A stretch of 33,832 nucleotides of DNA from Rhodopirellula sp. GTDB lineage: Bacteria > Planctomycetota > Planctomycetia > Pirellulales > Pirellulaceae. The notes below the pieces were generated by a model that ran no database searches, was not told where the DNA came from, and saw only the letters and a list, made by a program, of their open reading frames with translations. This document shows positions 6,540 through 15,593 of this stretch, in pieces. The stretch's first letter is position 1; the number at the start of each line of letters is the position of its first letter. The DNA lies in the NCBI GenBank assembly GCA_002698965.1, contig PAAT01000130.1:4065-37896 (forward strand), given 5' to 3'. Position numbers and translations under genes: made by a program.

Positions 6540-8939
6540 ATGGTGACGATGGTGCAAAGTTTTGATGAAGTTAGTAAGGGGCGATCTGTCTGGATCGACG
6601 CTGGTATCTATCTGATCTTCTTTCTTTCAGGTGCGGCAGCCTTGATCTATGAAATTTCATGGGCTCGTCAGATTGGCCTGTTATTCGGGCATACCGTGCA
6701 TGCCGCTAGCGTAGTTTTGGCGAGTTACTTCTTTGGAATGGCTGTGGGGTATTTGCTGGGGGCCCGTTGGTCGACTCGTTTGTCTCCAATGTTGGGCTAT
6801 GCGATTGCTGAAACCGTTGTGGCCGTCTGGGCCATCATCGTTCCTTGTCTGTTGGCGTGGTCCGAAGCGTCGTTTATTGCTGCCTGGATGACGAACTCAT
6901 CACACTTTGTACAAACACTGTCAAGAGTTGTATTTTGTTTTGTACTTTTGTTACCGGGAACCGTTGCCTTAGGCGTCACGTTACCCATGGTTGCAATGGT
7001 CTGTTCAAATCACGGGAAAGGGCAACTCTCGGATCCACGAAATACCCGACGAGTTACAAGAGCCTATGCCATAAATACAACAGGGGCATTAGTGGGGGTT
7101 TTATTAGCAACCTTCTATTTGCTATTGCATATGGGGGTGACAACTAGCAGTTATTTGGCCGCCGGGCTCTCCATTTTCTGTAGTGGGATTGCTCTCCTTC
7201 TACACCGTTTGTCCCCCCAGGAAGCCGATGAGATCGCAGGACAGGCCAAAACCTCCAGCCAACCACACGAATCAGAATCTGACGGTAATCGTGTCCCACT
7301 TCCCTTCTGGATTCTCGTCATGATCGCCGGATTATCGGGTTTCGTAACACTAGGTTTGCAAGTGTTGTATACACGTATGTTTTCATTGGTATTCCACAAT
7401 AGCACTTACACGTTTGGTATTGTAATCGCTGTTTTCCTCGCCGCTTTGGCGCTGGGCGCGGCGTTGGTCGGCGAACTGATGAAGAAAATAGCTGCTTCCC
7501 ACCTGATTCGTTGGGTAACGGGGGCTTCTAGCCTGTCTATCGTGGTGTCAACAACTCTGTTTGTTGCGTTAACTCAACTTGAATATTTCAGCGCGGGAGA
7601 AAGTTTTAGCAGTTACCTCATTGGAGCATGTGGTCTTGTAAGCTTGATCGTAGGGCCGCCTATTCTGATGTTAGGTATGCTACTTCCTCTGGTCTGGAAA
7701 TTAATGGGCGGCAAAGCTGGAAATGTCGTGGGGAGTTTGACTGCTGTAAATACTCTGGCAGCAGCTGGCGGTGCCATGATTGCCAGCTTTGTTATGTTGC
7801 CTGCCATTGGATTATGGGAATCCTTTGTGGTCATGGCTGGGATGGTTGGTGTGTGCTCACTTTATTTATCAGCTCGGTCTTCGCGTCATTGGCGGCGTCT
7901 TGTCATGAGCATCCTGTTTTTAGTCGGATCAGCAGCAGCCATTAACGTTCCCCGAGAAGTGGAGGAGGCTCAAGCGGAAAGCCAGGGGGAACGGATTGTT
8001 CAACGTTGGAACTCCCCCTATGGTTGGATCGATGCCGTTCAATTGGATGATTCAGAAATATTTAAGATACGTCAAAACCTGCACTACCGTTTTGGGAGAA
8101 CGGGGGACAATCGACGGGAATTTCGGCAGGCACATATCCCACTAATGCTACATCCAGATCCCAAAGAGGTTCTCTTTATGGGACTCGGAACAGGACTTAC
8201 CGCTGGAGGCAGTATTCCGCATGAAGGGATTCAGCAAATTGACGTGGTGGAACTCATCCCCGAGGTTGTTGAGGCCTGCCGCCTACTAGCCCAACACAAC
8301 TTCAATGTCATTGATCATCCGCGAGTTAAGGTATTTATCGACGATTGCCGCCATTACCTATTAGGAACGGATCGTCAGTATGACGTTATCGTCTCTGATC
8401 TGTTTGTACCCTGGGAAAGTGAGTCGGGTTACCTATATACGACGGAACATTACCAGGTTGCGAGGCAACGACTTAAGCCCGGCGGGCATTTCTGTCAGTG
8501 GTTACCCCTGTTCCAACTTGGTGAGGAAGAATTCGAGGCGATCGCCAATAGTTTTGCGAGTGTTTTTCCGCACGTTACGATTTGGTGGGCCGAACTTCAT
8601 AGCTCGAAACCTGTCATCGCATTGGTGGGGATGGATACTACGCTTCACATTTCAGGTGAGCAACTCTCACAACGGTTGAGTTCATTGTGGAAAAGCATTG
8701 GGAGCACTGATGTTGTCATGGGCGATGTCAAACAATTCTGGGAACTATACCAGGGGGATTGGCGACTGCGACCCGATGCCAGACTGAATTCTGATGAATA
8801 TCCCTGGGTAGAATTTATGACCCCCGTAAGTAACCGACAACGTCGATTACTTTTTCCACGGGTTCTTTTAGACTATCGCGATCGCGTTCTAAGGCAGCTA
8901 CCCCGGGAGCAGGCGATTTTGGTAAACGGCCTCAAGTAA
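6540..8939 (+). CDS. Membrane-fused spermidine-synthase-like protein
   Basis: 799 residues. The first half (about residues 20-475) is a polytopic membrane region with a dozen or more helices, beginning FFLSGAAALIYEISWARQ, a start typical of fused MFS/spermidine-synthase proteins. After a linker, residues about 495-740 form a Rossmann methyltransferase-like domain: LFMGLGTGLTAG (nucleotide loop, near 545-556), DVVELIPEV (acidic ribose-binding residue), VFIDDCRHYL and YDVIVSDLFVPW, with the Asp near the catalytic site of spermidine synthases. The SpeE GGGDGG loop is changed to GLGTG, so aminopropyl transfer is not certain. A second ATG at 6549 is also possible. The aminotransferase gene follows after about 120 bases. 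Confidence 0.85.
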   Translation: MVTMVQSFDEVSKGRSVWIDAGIYLIFFLSGAAALIYEISWARQIGLLFGHTVHAASVVLASYFFGMAVGYLLGARWSTRLSPMLGYAIAETVVAVWAIIVPCLLAWSEASFIAAWMTNSSHFVQTLSRVVFCFVLLLPGTVALGVTLPMVAMVCSNHGKGQLSDPRNTRRVTRAYAINTTGALVGVLLATFYLLLHMGVTTSSYLAAGLSIFCSGIALLLHRLSPQEADEIAGQAKTSSQPHESESDGNRVPLPFWILVMIAGLSGFVTLGLQVLYTRMFSLVFHNSTYTFGIVIAVFLAALALGAALVGELMKKIAASHLIRWVTGASSLSIVVSTTLFVALTQLEYFSAGESFSSYLIGACGLVSLIVGPPILMLGMLLPLVWKLMGGKAGNVVGSLTAVNTLAAAGGAMIASFVMLPAIGLWESFVVMAGMVGVCSLYLSARSSRHWRRLVMSILFLVGSAAAINVPREVEEAQAESQGERIVQRWNSPYGWIDAVQLDDSEIFKIRQNLHYRFGRTGDNRREFRQAHIPLMLHPDPKEVLFMGLGTGLTAGGSIPHEGIQQIDVVELIPEVVEACRLLAQHNFNVIDHPRVKVFIDDCRHYLLGTDRQYDVIVSDLFVPWESESGYLYTTEHYQVARQRLKPGGHFCQWLPLFQLGEEEFEAIANSFASVFPHVTIWWAELHSSKPVIALVGMDTTLHISGEQLSQRLSSLWKSIGSTDVVMGDVKQFWELYQGDWRLRPDARLNSDEYPWVEFMTPVSNRQRRLLFPRVLLDYRDRVLRQLPREQAILVNGLK

Positions 8940-9059
8940 TCATTTCTTCTCGCTGCCCAGCCAAATTAGAAGGAATGCATTCCATAGGGGAAATTGGAAC
9001 AAGTAAACTTAAATATTCTAAACCTGCGACTTCGCCATCTTTTCGAGGCCTTCGTGACT

Positions 9060-10196
9060 ATGAAAATAGAACCCTTTCTGACTGAACAGTTCTTCGCTGA
9101 ATATGAGTTTTCAGCGCAGCATCTCTTGGCATCATCGGACTGTGAAACCATGTCGATCGGCGAATTATTACAACTGTCAGGTTCGACACTGGATGAATTG
9201 GGAGGCCTCACTCTGGGGTACACGGAATCGCAGGGAGATCCGCATCTTCGCTCCCTCATTTCTAACATGTACTCCAATGTTAGTAGCGACGATGTCGTTG
9301 TCTTAACCTCCCCGGTGGAAGGTATCTATCTAGCGATGCAGACACTGCTGGAATCAGAGGACGAAGTCATTGCATTGCGGCCGGCCTACGATGCATTAAA
9401 TAATGTCGCCCGACATTTATGCAGTGAGGTCTTACCCTGGAATCTGTTCCCGGGAAGAAATTGCTGGGAACTGGATTTTGACGAACTGGAATCCTTGATC
9501 AGTCCTCAAACGCGAATAATTGTGGTTAACTTCCCCCACAATCCAACCGGATATGTCCCGTCAGAATCTGATTTTGATCGTTTGATCGGATTGGCTCGCA
9601 GGTACGACTTATGGTTATTCTGTGACGAGATCTATCGCGGACTGGAGTTTGGACCAACGATTCCTTCAGCTGCGGACCTTTATGAAAAAGCGATTGTCCT
9701 TAGTGGGTTGTCCAAGACGTATGGTCTGCCCGGTTTGCGAGCCGGATGGGTGGTCATCCGTAACGCAGAACTTCGAGATGAACTAATAAACTGGAAACAC
9801 TACACAACCATCTGCCCTGCGGCGCCGACTGAATTCCTGGCCCGAAAAGCATTACTTGTAAAAGATAAACTGGCTACGCGTAGTAAAGCCATCATCCAGC
9901 AGAATCTGAACCTGTGCGAGGCATTCTTCAACCGATTTCAGGACCAGTTCATCTGGCGGCGTCCCCAGGCTGGTTCCGTGGCGTTTGTTGAACTCAACCT
10001 CTCCCAAATTGGATTCGATTCAGCCACTTCCTATTGCCACCATCTGGCTCAGAACCACGGAATGGTCCTACTGCCGGGAAAATGCCTTGGATTCGAAGAC
10101 AACTTCGTTCGGTTTGGGCTCGGGCGTTCCAACTTTGAAGTCGCACTGAAATCTTTTGCGGAGGTCATTTCAGCTAACCGTCCCACGTTAAATTAG
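9060..10196 (+). CDS. PLP-dependent aminotransferase, class I/II fold
   Basis: 378 residues from ATG at 9060, with GAGG eleven bases before it. A TTG at 8994 would add 22 residues that match nothing in the family. Fold-type I motifs are all present: LGYTESQGDPHLR near the N-terminus, NFPHNPTG (Asn161), DEIYRGLE (Asp189 and Tyr192), SGLSKTYGLPGLRAGW with the Schiff-base lysine Lys219, and FVRFGLGR with the carboxylate-binding arginine near the end. The amino acid substrate cannot be read from sequence; it looks like the small stand-alone aminotransferases often found in biosynthetic or catabolic side pathways. It ends 11 bases from the convergent helicase gene, leaving no room for a shared terminator. 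Confidence 0.92.
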   Translation: MKIEPFLTEQFFAEYEFSAQHLLASSDCETMSIGELLQLSGSTLDELGGLTLGYTESQGDPHLRSLISNMYSNVSSDDVVVLTSPVEGIYLAMQTLLESEDEVIALRPAYDALNNVARHLCSEVLPWNLFPGRNCWELDFDELESLISPQTRIIVVNFPHNPTGYVPSESDFDRLIGLARRYDLWLFCDEIYRGLEFGPTIPSAADLYEKAIVLSGLSKTYGLPGLRAGWVVIRNAELRDELINWKHYTTICPAAPTEFLARKALLVKDKLATRSKAIIQQNLNLCEAFFNRFQDQFIWRRPQAGSVAFVELNLSQIGFDSATSYCHHLAQNHGMVLLPGKCLGFEDNFVRFGLGRSNFEVALKSFAEVISANRPTLN

Positions 10197-10207
10197 GTTT
10201 CGATTAT

Positions 10208-11536
10208 TTAGGCAACGACACTACGTCGATTTTCCTTAGTATTCCGTTTGCCCCTCTTGGGCCCCCGTTTAGAAGAACGCGAATTTCCCAAAGACGATTT
10301 TGAGCGTTTGCCTTTTTGATTCCCTTTTCGACGAGAAGTAGAGCCACCACCTCTTCGTTGCCCACCTCCTTGTTTTGGCTTCGGTTTCCAGGCAGGCTTG
10401 ACCGAGTTAGGATCGCGTTCAATTTTGATTCCGATTAATTTCTCTATGTCATCCAGATAATCAAGTTCTTCGCCTGAACAAAAGGAAACCGCTATCCCCT
10501 CAGCTCCCGCTCGTCCCGTCCGTCCAATCCGATGCACATAAGATTCAGGTTCATTGGGTAAATCGTAATTCACGACGTGCGTCACATTGTCGATGTCAAT
10601 TCCACGAGCTGCGACATCTGTGGCCACTAAGACACGAACTTTCTTTGCTCGAAATGCCTTCAACGCTTTTTGACGAGCAGCTTGTGATTTATTGCCATGA
10701 ATCACAGCTACAGGAACACCTGCTTTTTCTGTTTTTTTAGCCAACGTATTCGCCCCGCGTTTGGTACGAGTGAAGACAATAACCCGTCCCACATCTTCTC
10801 CACGAAGCAACTTGTGAAGCAAGCCAACTTTCTCTGAGCGTTCACAATAAACTATTTTCTGCTTGATCTTTTTGACACTGGTCTTCTTAGGTGTGACATC
10901 AACACGGAATGGACTGGAAAGGAGTTGACTTGCCAGCTCCACAATTTTAGGTGGCATCGTAGCACTAAAGAAAAGGGACTGGCGATCACTGGGCAACTTC
11001 GAAATGACGCGTTTTATATCCGGCAGAAATCCCATATCCAGCATTCGATCTGCCTCATCAAGCACAAACACTTCAAGTTCGTCCAACTGAATATGCCCTT
11101 GTTGCATCAGGTCGAGTAAACGTCCCGGTGTGGCAACGAGTATATGGGCACCGCGTTGCATCTCCCGGACTTGTTTGTTTTGATTCACACCACCAAAAAC
11201 CAAAGCGGTACGAAGCTTGAGGTGCTTTCCATAGACACGCATGCTATCGCCAATCTGAATGGCAAGTTCCCTGGTTGGGGCCAAGACAAGTGCTTGTGGA
11301 CGACCGGAGCGAGCCTTTCTCATATCGCCACCCAGGAAGTCGAGAATTGGCAAAGCAAAAGCTGCTGTCTTACCTGTTCCTGTTTGCGCGCATCCAAGAA
11401 TATCTTTTCCTTCCAACGCCGGAGGAATCGTCTTCGCCTGGATTGGCGTTGGAATTTTGTAATTCTGTTCTTTTAAGGCTCGCTCGAGAGGAGGGAGAAG
11501 GTTCAATTCTGCAAACGTTTTCAATTGAATATCCAT
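10208..11536 (-). CDS. rhlE: DEAD-box ATP-dependent RNA helicase, RhlE type
   Basis: 442 residues. Motifs in order: Q motif around PTPIQAKTIP, Walker A AQTGTGKT (50-57), PTRELA (87-92), TPGRLLD (136-142), DEAD (160-163), SAT, then in the second RecA domain IVFTRTKRGAN, VATDVAARGID and HRIGRTGRAG. The C-terminal 65 or so residues are a low-complexity basic tail rich in Lys, Arg, Gly and Ser, as in RhlE and CsdA-like proteins, likely for RNA binding. Such helicases remodel rRNA and mRNA structure, often in the cold. Transcribed alone, convergent with the aminotransferase. The helicase assignment is sure; the RhlE subgroup is by overall resemblance. Confidence 0.95.
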   Translation of the reverse strand: MDIQLKTFAELNLLPPLERALKEQNYKIPTPIQAKTIPPALEGKDILGCAQTGTGKTAAFALPILDFLGGDMRKARSGRPQALVLAPTRELAIQIGDSMRVYGKHLKLRTALVFGGVNQNKQVREMQRGAHILVATPGRLLDLMQQGHIQLDELEVFVLDEADRMLDMGFLPDIKRVISKLPSDRQSLFFSATMPPKIVELASQLLSSPFRVDVTPKKTSVKKIKQKIVYCERSEKVGLLHKLLRGEDVGRVIVFTRTKRGANTLAKKTEKAGVPVAVIHGNKSQAARQKALKAFRAKKVRVLVATDVAARGIDIDNVTHVVNYDLPNEPESYVHRIGRTGRAGAEGIAVSFCSGEELDYLDDIEKLIGIKIERDPNSVKPAWKPKPKQGGGQRRGGGSTSRRKGNQKGKRSKSSLGNSRSSKRGPKRGKRNTKENRRSVVA

Positions 11537-12283
11537 TACTGCTTTAATAGGGCGCGCGGTTTAATGGCTTTAGATAGTTGAATAGCCACAACGTCTTTAA
11601 GGTAGACATACGCATGCCGAAATAGGGTCCGAAATCCCAATGAACGTCGGAGACTTCGGCCAAACAAGAAGGACACAAAGTGTTTGCGACGGGACGACTG
11701 TTCCAGTCGCACGACGCGGGGTGATCCATGTCCTCACCAAATTGGCTCAAATTGGACGTACTGGCTCCCAGGACAGTACTGGATCATTAGCAGATTGTAT
11801 TATTCCGCTAATATCAAATATGAATAAACTCAAATGAGTGACTGCTTCTTCGCACTCACTTAGGGAACCGACTGGAATGATCTTCAAAATCAATCCACTT
11901 GTTTTTTCCGGCGAGTTTTTGCTCTGTGACTCTAACCACGCAGCTTTAACACTATGACCTCGGAATAACCCAACGACTAGAGGTAATCAAAATAGGACCC
12001 CAGAAAGTGCCGTGATTTACCCGATATTCATGTTTGTAGTGATTTTAGGACACGCTGCTTGGTTCCAGGCTCCGACAGGCGTATCTCTCACAAGCAACGC
12101 ATAGGCAGGTGCAGATCCTGCTTCCAATAGCCTTGCCAATGAAAACGTACTTGCAATAGCCTCGCTGAACTAAGCCGATTCCTCCGAGACACTCGACTGT
12201 TCGGTATCTTGACTATTAATTTATGATAAAAGAGTAACAGTAATAAAGTACATCGAATCTCTATCACTGCGGGAGTTATCAGA
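11537..12283. other. Long intergenic region
   Basis: About 750 bases between the minus-strand helicase and the plus-strand HExxH protein. Apart from the uncertain 61-codon frame at its left end, I see no gene, tRNA or mobile element. There is a weak 6-bp hairpin (TGAGTG...CACTCA, about 11834-11857), a short direct repeat CAATAGCCT about 30 bases apart near 12125 and 12155, and an AT-rich stretch near 12210-12250 (TTGACT followed by TATGATAAA) that probably holds the promoter of the downstream gene. Confidence 0.4.
11544..11727 (-). CDS. Possible small cysteine-containing protein (uncertain)
   Basis: A frame of 61 codons upstream of the helicase gene, starting with ATG at 11727 (TTG at 11750 is also in frame) behind a GAG-containing sequence. 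Seen: Cys7, a CPSC pair at residues 19-22, and an aromatic, Leu-rich end (TLKTLWLFNYLKP). A CxxC with an upstream Cys could bind zinc, but nothing else supports a function. It lies in an otherwise empty 750-base region and ends 8 bases before the helicase ATG, so it could also be a decayed gene or chance. I do not recognise it. Confidence 0.25.
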
Positions 12284-13297
12284 ATGCGACCTTCTTTTGT
12301 CTTAACTTTTCTACTGGTCCTCGGGATCGCCGGAATGGCACCTGCAGAAGAAACTGGAAAAAGAGGCGAGGCATCCATTATCCCTGCTCCGACCCTGCTT
12401 GTCGCTGACGGTCTGAACACCGATGGATCGTTGGTTAAACATTATCGACGAGGCCTTGATTATGCGATCGACTACTTTGGCAACTATGGTCCTTATTATG
12501 TCTACCTGTTGAGCTCTGACAGCGAAAACAGTGTGCGTCAAATCTATCTACAGCGCGCCAAAAACCGGATCAATCGAAATTCAAAAATATCGACCGCCGA
12601 AGAACAGGTTGATGAATTTCTGAAACGGCATAATGTAATTAATGAAATAAAAGCCGTTCTGGCAGGGAAGGCGGAAGGGGGCCTAACCTGGACTCAAAAC
12701 CCTCCGATTCTGTATGAAGATGTCACGACCAACGCTAAAGGGCGCGAAAAGGATCCTCTTGAAAATACCTGGGGAGCTCTGCACGAATATCATCATGTGT
12801 TCCAGATGGCACATTGCGACACCAAGCAAAGTCGAAGCTCTGATAAGCACATTAATTCATGGATGGCCGAAGGCATGGCATCTTATAGTTCAGCGAAGTT
12901 TATGGAGAACCTCGGTCTTATAAACTTCGAAGATTACATGCTAAAGCTCAAAAAATCCGGCGGCAATATCGGACGGCCAGGCATTAACGAATACGTGGCC
13001 CAACATCCGAACTGGCAACTGAAGAACGAAGCATACTGGGAAGAAGGTGGCTCGGCTCAGATTTATTACATGCTGGGAGCCTGGGCGACGGCTTACCTAA
13101 TCCATGTTAAAGAAGTGAAGGAAGTCGTTGTCCTCAAAGAATGGTACTTTGACATTCCCAAACTTGGGAAATCAGCGGCCTTCAAAAAACATATGGGGCT
13201 ATCACTGAGCGAGTTCTATCAGGAATTCCGTCCCTTCATCCTTCAACCAGATGATAAGGTCATGCAAATCTTCAAACCAACTCGGAAAGTACAATAA
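12284..13297 (+). CDS. Secreted HExxH (gluzincin-like) putative metallopeptidase
   Basis: 337 residues with a signal peptide (RPSFVLTFLLVLGIAG, cleavage probably near MAPA-EE). Residues 167-171 are HEYHH, an HExxH zinc motif, and 25 residues later WMAEGMASY supplies Glu196 in the ExxxxxY-like setting of gluzincins, where a glutamate is the third zinc ligand. The C-terminal part (ALKNEAYWEEGGSAQ-like region to EFYQEFRPF) is helical with many aromatics, as in peptidase MA-type domains. Inferred: an exported zinc peptidase or a zinc-binding relative; the substrate is unknown and I do not recognise a named family. The small membrane protein at 13335 follows after 37 bases and may be co-transcribed. 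Confidence 0.78.
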   Translation: MRPSFVLTFLLVLGIAGMAPAEETGKRGEASIIPAPTLLVADGLNTDGSLVKHYRRGLDYAIDYFGNYGPYYVYLLSSDSENSVRQIYLQRAKNRINRNSKISTAEEQVDEFLKRHNVINEIKAVLAGKAEGGLTWTQNPPILYEDVTTNAKGREKDPLENTWGALHEYHHVFQMAHCDTKQSRSSDKHINSWMAEGMASYSSAKFMENLGLINFEDYMLKLKKSGGNIGRPGINEYVAQHPNWQLKNEAYWEEGGSAQIYYMLGAWATAYLIHVKEVKEVVVLKEWYFDIPKLGKSAAFKKHMGLSLSEFYQEFRPFILQPDDKVMQIFKPTRKVQ

Positions 13298-13334
13298 CCC
13301 CTTTTCGGTTCATCTCAAGACCGGGGATAGAATA

Positions 13335-13631
13335 ATGACTGACAATAGCAATGAAAAACTCGACCACTTGTGGTTGTTGACGAAGGCTCTGTATCGCGGC
13401 AGTTTTTTGGGATTTCTACTGACGCTCCTCTTCCTGCCTTTCCTCTTCATGATCGACCAAACCTACACTTGGCACAATGCAATCGTGCCGCTCGAACGGA
13501 CTACCTATAATGCCATGATGTTCGGTAGCGTGGCGATCTTAAAGATATTGGTCATCGTCTTTCTTTTGCTACCTGCGATGGGATTACACTGGACAATCGT
13601 CAAACAACAGCGACAAAAACGAGCCGATTAA
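13335..13631 (+). CDS. Small two-helix membrane protein, unknown function
   Basis: 98 residues from ATG at 13335, with GGGGATA about nine bases upstream; the longer frame from 13251 overlaps the previous gene and is less likely. A polar N-terminus (TDNSNEKLDHLWLL) leads into one hydrophobic helix (about residues 21-40), a short extracytoplasmic loop with aromatic residues (TYTWHN), a second helix (about 60-85) and a very basic tail (KQQRQKRAD), which suggests both ends in the cytoplasm. It sits 37 bases after the HExxH protein gene, so the two may form an operon. No family recognised. Confidence 0.65.
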   Translation: MTDNSNEKLDHLWLLTKALYRGSFLGFLLTLLFLPFLFMIDQTYTWHNAIVPLERTTYNAMMFGSVAILKILVIVFLLLPAMGLHWTIVKQQRQKRAD

Positions 13632-13669
13632 CGAGTACGCTTCAACAGGAAGACCGGCAGTGATTGATC

Positions 13670-14497
13670 TTATTGAGTAGGCTTCGCTAACTGTTCATCT
13701 GTAATCTCAACATTAAGGTTCACTTGCTTAACATTGGAAACAAAGGATGTTTGCAATACCGTAATATCGGCTTTCGAATAATATGCCATCTGCACCCCCT
13801 GGACTTCTCTGTAGTCGCCTAGATAAAGCACCATGAATTGTTCAATTTCGAATCCGGCAATTAACTTGGTTGCCGCATCCAAGTAGACAATCAGGGGATT
13901 ATTAATAATGGTCATCTTGATACAAGGTTTCCCATCAAACTGGACATTTTCAACCGAACGAAAAGCTTCTGTCCCAAAAGCTCCGGATATTGCCTGCACA
14001 ATGCTAATCGGCACCGTAATCTTATCAACGCCAACCTCATCGAGCGTGCTTGCTCGCAACGGCGCCGCAGTGCTTACTCTCCAGCCCTGTTGACCTCTCC
14101 AGCCCTTTGCTTCCTTGAAATCTTGCAAATCCAGATCGACACGCCCTCGCTCTCCAACCAAATCAAAAACTTCGGTTGTCGTTCCGGATGATTCTCCAGC
14201 AGCTGATTTAGATATCACCTGAGAAACTTTAACGATGGATTTCACTTTCTTGATCGCGTCAAGACCGCCAACCGCCTTAATATGGGCATCAATAATTTCC
14301 GCTTTGTTCAATTGCGGATTAAACGAACTGCCGGGCTCCACTGAATTCATCCCCACCGACCCCGCGGGTAGTTGATTGGGCTGAACCTGGCTTACATTGG
14401 CATCATTTGCCACCGGCGCCGATTCGGAATCGGTACAACCGGTCAAGAAGCTAACAATCAGAGCGAGAACAGTGACATGCTGAAGAGGGTGGCCCAT
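13670..14497 (-). CDS. Lipoprotein, possibly LolA-like fold
   Basis: 275 residues with a lipoprotein signal (hydrophobic segment then FLTGC, lipidated Cys21) and a Ser/Ala/Asn/Pro-rich linker (about 22-60). The mature domain begins AEIIDAHIKAVGGLDAIKKVKSI, a start often seen in exported outer-membrane-lipoprotein-sorting-like or zinc-peptidase-associated domains of planctomycetes. It continues with beta-rich segments (GRVDLDLQDF, QGWRVSTAAPLRA, VQFDGKPCIKMTI, YLDAATKLIAGFE) typical of a LolA/LppX-type half barrel. Function unknown. It lies 81 bases downstream of the isoaspartyl peptidase gene on the same strand and may be the last gene of that operon. Confidence 0.75.
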   Translation of the reverse strand: MGHPLQHVTVLALIVSFLTGCTDSESAPVANDANVSQVQPNQLPAGSVGMNSVEPGSSFNPQLNKAEIIDAHIKAVGGLDAIKKVKSIVKVSQVISKSAAGESSGTTTEVFDLVGERGRVDLDLQDFKEAKGWRGQQGWRVSTAAPLRASTLDEVGVDKITVPISIVQAISGAFGTEAFRSVENVQFDGKPCIKMTIINNPLIVYLDAATKLIAGFEIEQFMVLYLGDYREVQGVQMAYYSKADITVLQTSFVSNVKQVNLNVEITDEQLAKPTQ

Positions 14498-14578
14498 TAT
14501 TCTGAAATCCTGAAATAAAGGTGAATGATTAATTCAGTTATATCTCCGGCCATCAATTTTGTTAACCAACTAAGTGAA

Positions 14579-15559
14579 TTACTTGCCCACCTCAATGAGA
14601 TGCAGGCCCTTCGAGTCGGCTGCAGCTCGAGCCATACCACCGGTATTAAACTGCATCGTTATGAAACCTCGATGATCAATCCCAATAATACCTCCCACAA
14701 TCGGGTGCTTTTCATTGTTCAAGACGTCTTTCACCGCCGATTCCATTTTCTGCTTGCCATAACGCATCCGAGCGTGGATATCATAGGCAATCGCATTGCG
14801 AATAAAGTCTTCACCTACGCCCGTACAGGAGATACCACAAGTCGTATTATCCGCATAAGTTCCGGCCCCAATGATCGGTGAATCGCCAAGCCTTCCATGC
14901 TTTTTGTTCACCAAACCACCGGTTGAAGTACCGGCAGCAATATTGCCATACTTATCAAGAGCCACGCACCCAACGGTTCCCATTTTTTCTCTATCACTCA
15001 GCTGTTCTTTCTCTCTTATCCGACGTAAACGTTCGACTTGTTTTTCTGTTCGGAAATACTCGGGCTCCACAATTTCAATCATCGGATCATCTAAGTCAGT
15101 GGCAAAGACATCTGCTCCTTCAGCCACAAGTAAAACATGCCTCGTTTCAATCATCACCTTGCGAGCCAGAGAGATTGGATTTTTCACTTTCGTGACACCG
15201 CCAACCGCACCACAAGCACGAGTTTTACCATTCATGATCGTGGCATCCAGTTCGTTCGTTCCTTTGGCTGTCAGAACGCCTCCTCGTCCGGCATTAAACA
15301 ACGGAGAATCTTCCAAAATACGGATTACCTTTTCCACGGCATCCAGACTCGTATCACCTGCTTCCAGAGTGGCAATACCCATTCCCAATGCCTTCTCCAA
15401 AACTGCTTGCCGGGCGGCAATAACGACAGGGTCCGTCGTTGCGCTGCCTGCTCCCCCATGAATCACAATGGCATATTCAGTTTGTTTTCCATTTGCCATA
15501 GCCAAGGCTCCGAAAAAGACCATTAGAGATAAAGCCATAACGAGTTCTAATTGCTTCAT
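14579..15559 (-). CDS. Exported isoaspartyl peptidase / plant-type L-asparaginase
   Basis: 326 residues with a signal peptide (about residues 1-22, ending ALAMA-NG). The body follows the N-terminal-nucleophile hydrolase family T2: IVIHGGAGSA at the N-terminus, NAGRGGVLTAKGTNELDA, then GTVGCVALD, in which Thr195 becomes the nucleophile after self-cleavage behind Gly194, and GTSTGGLVNKKHGRLGDSPIIGAGTYAD, the substrate-binding loop. Members cleave isoaspartyl dipeptides and asparagine. Export implies action on peptides outside the cytoplasm. Its stop lies 81 bases before the lipoprotein start, and its start is 34 bases after the M19 dipeptidase stop, so the two peptidases are probably co-transcribed. 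Confidence 0.93.
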   Translation of the reverse strand: MKQLELVMALSLMVFFGALAMANGKQTEYAIVIHGGAGSATTDPVVIAARQAVLEKALGMGIATLEAGDTSLDAVEKVIRILEDSPLFNAGRGGVLTAKGTNELDATIMNGKTRACGAVGGVTKVKNPISLARKVMIETRHVLLVAEGADVFATDLDDPMIEIVEPEYFRTEKQVERLRRIREKEQLSDREKMGTVGCVALDKYGNIAAGTSTGGLVNKKHGRLGDSPIIGAGTYADNTTCGISCTGVGEDFIRNAIAYDIHARMRYGKQKMESAVKDVLNNEKHPIVGGIIGIDHRGFITMQFNTGGMARAAADSKGLHLIEVGK

Positions 15560-15593
15560 GAGAGCACCCCAATCTGTCCGTCAAAGGTGGATA

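Noticed and set aside
14871..15461. 196-codon plus-strand frame over the isoaspartyl peptidase gene
   Set aside because: Antisense to a complete family T2 enzyme; its Ser/Arg/Pro-rich content is typical of mirrored coding sequence.
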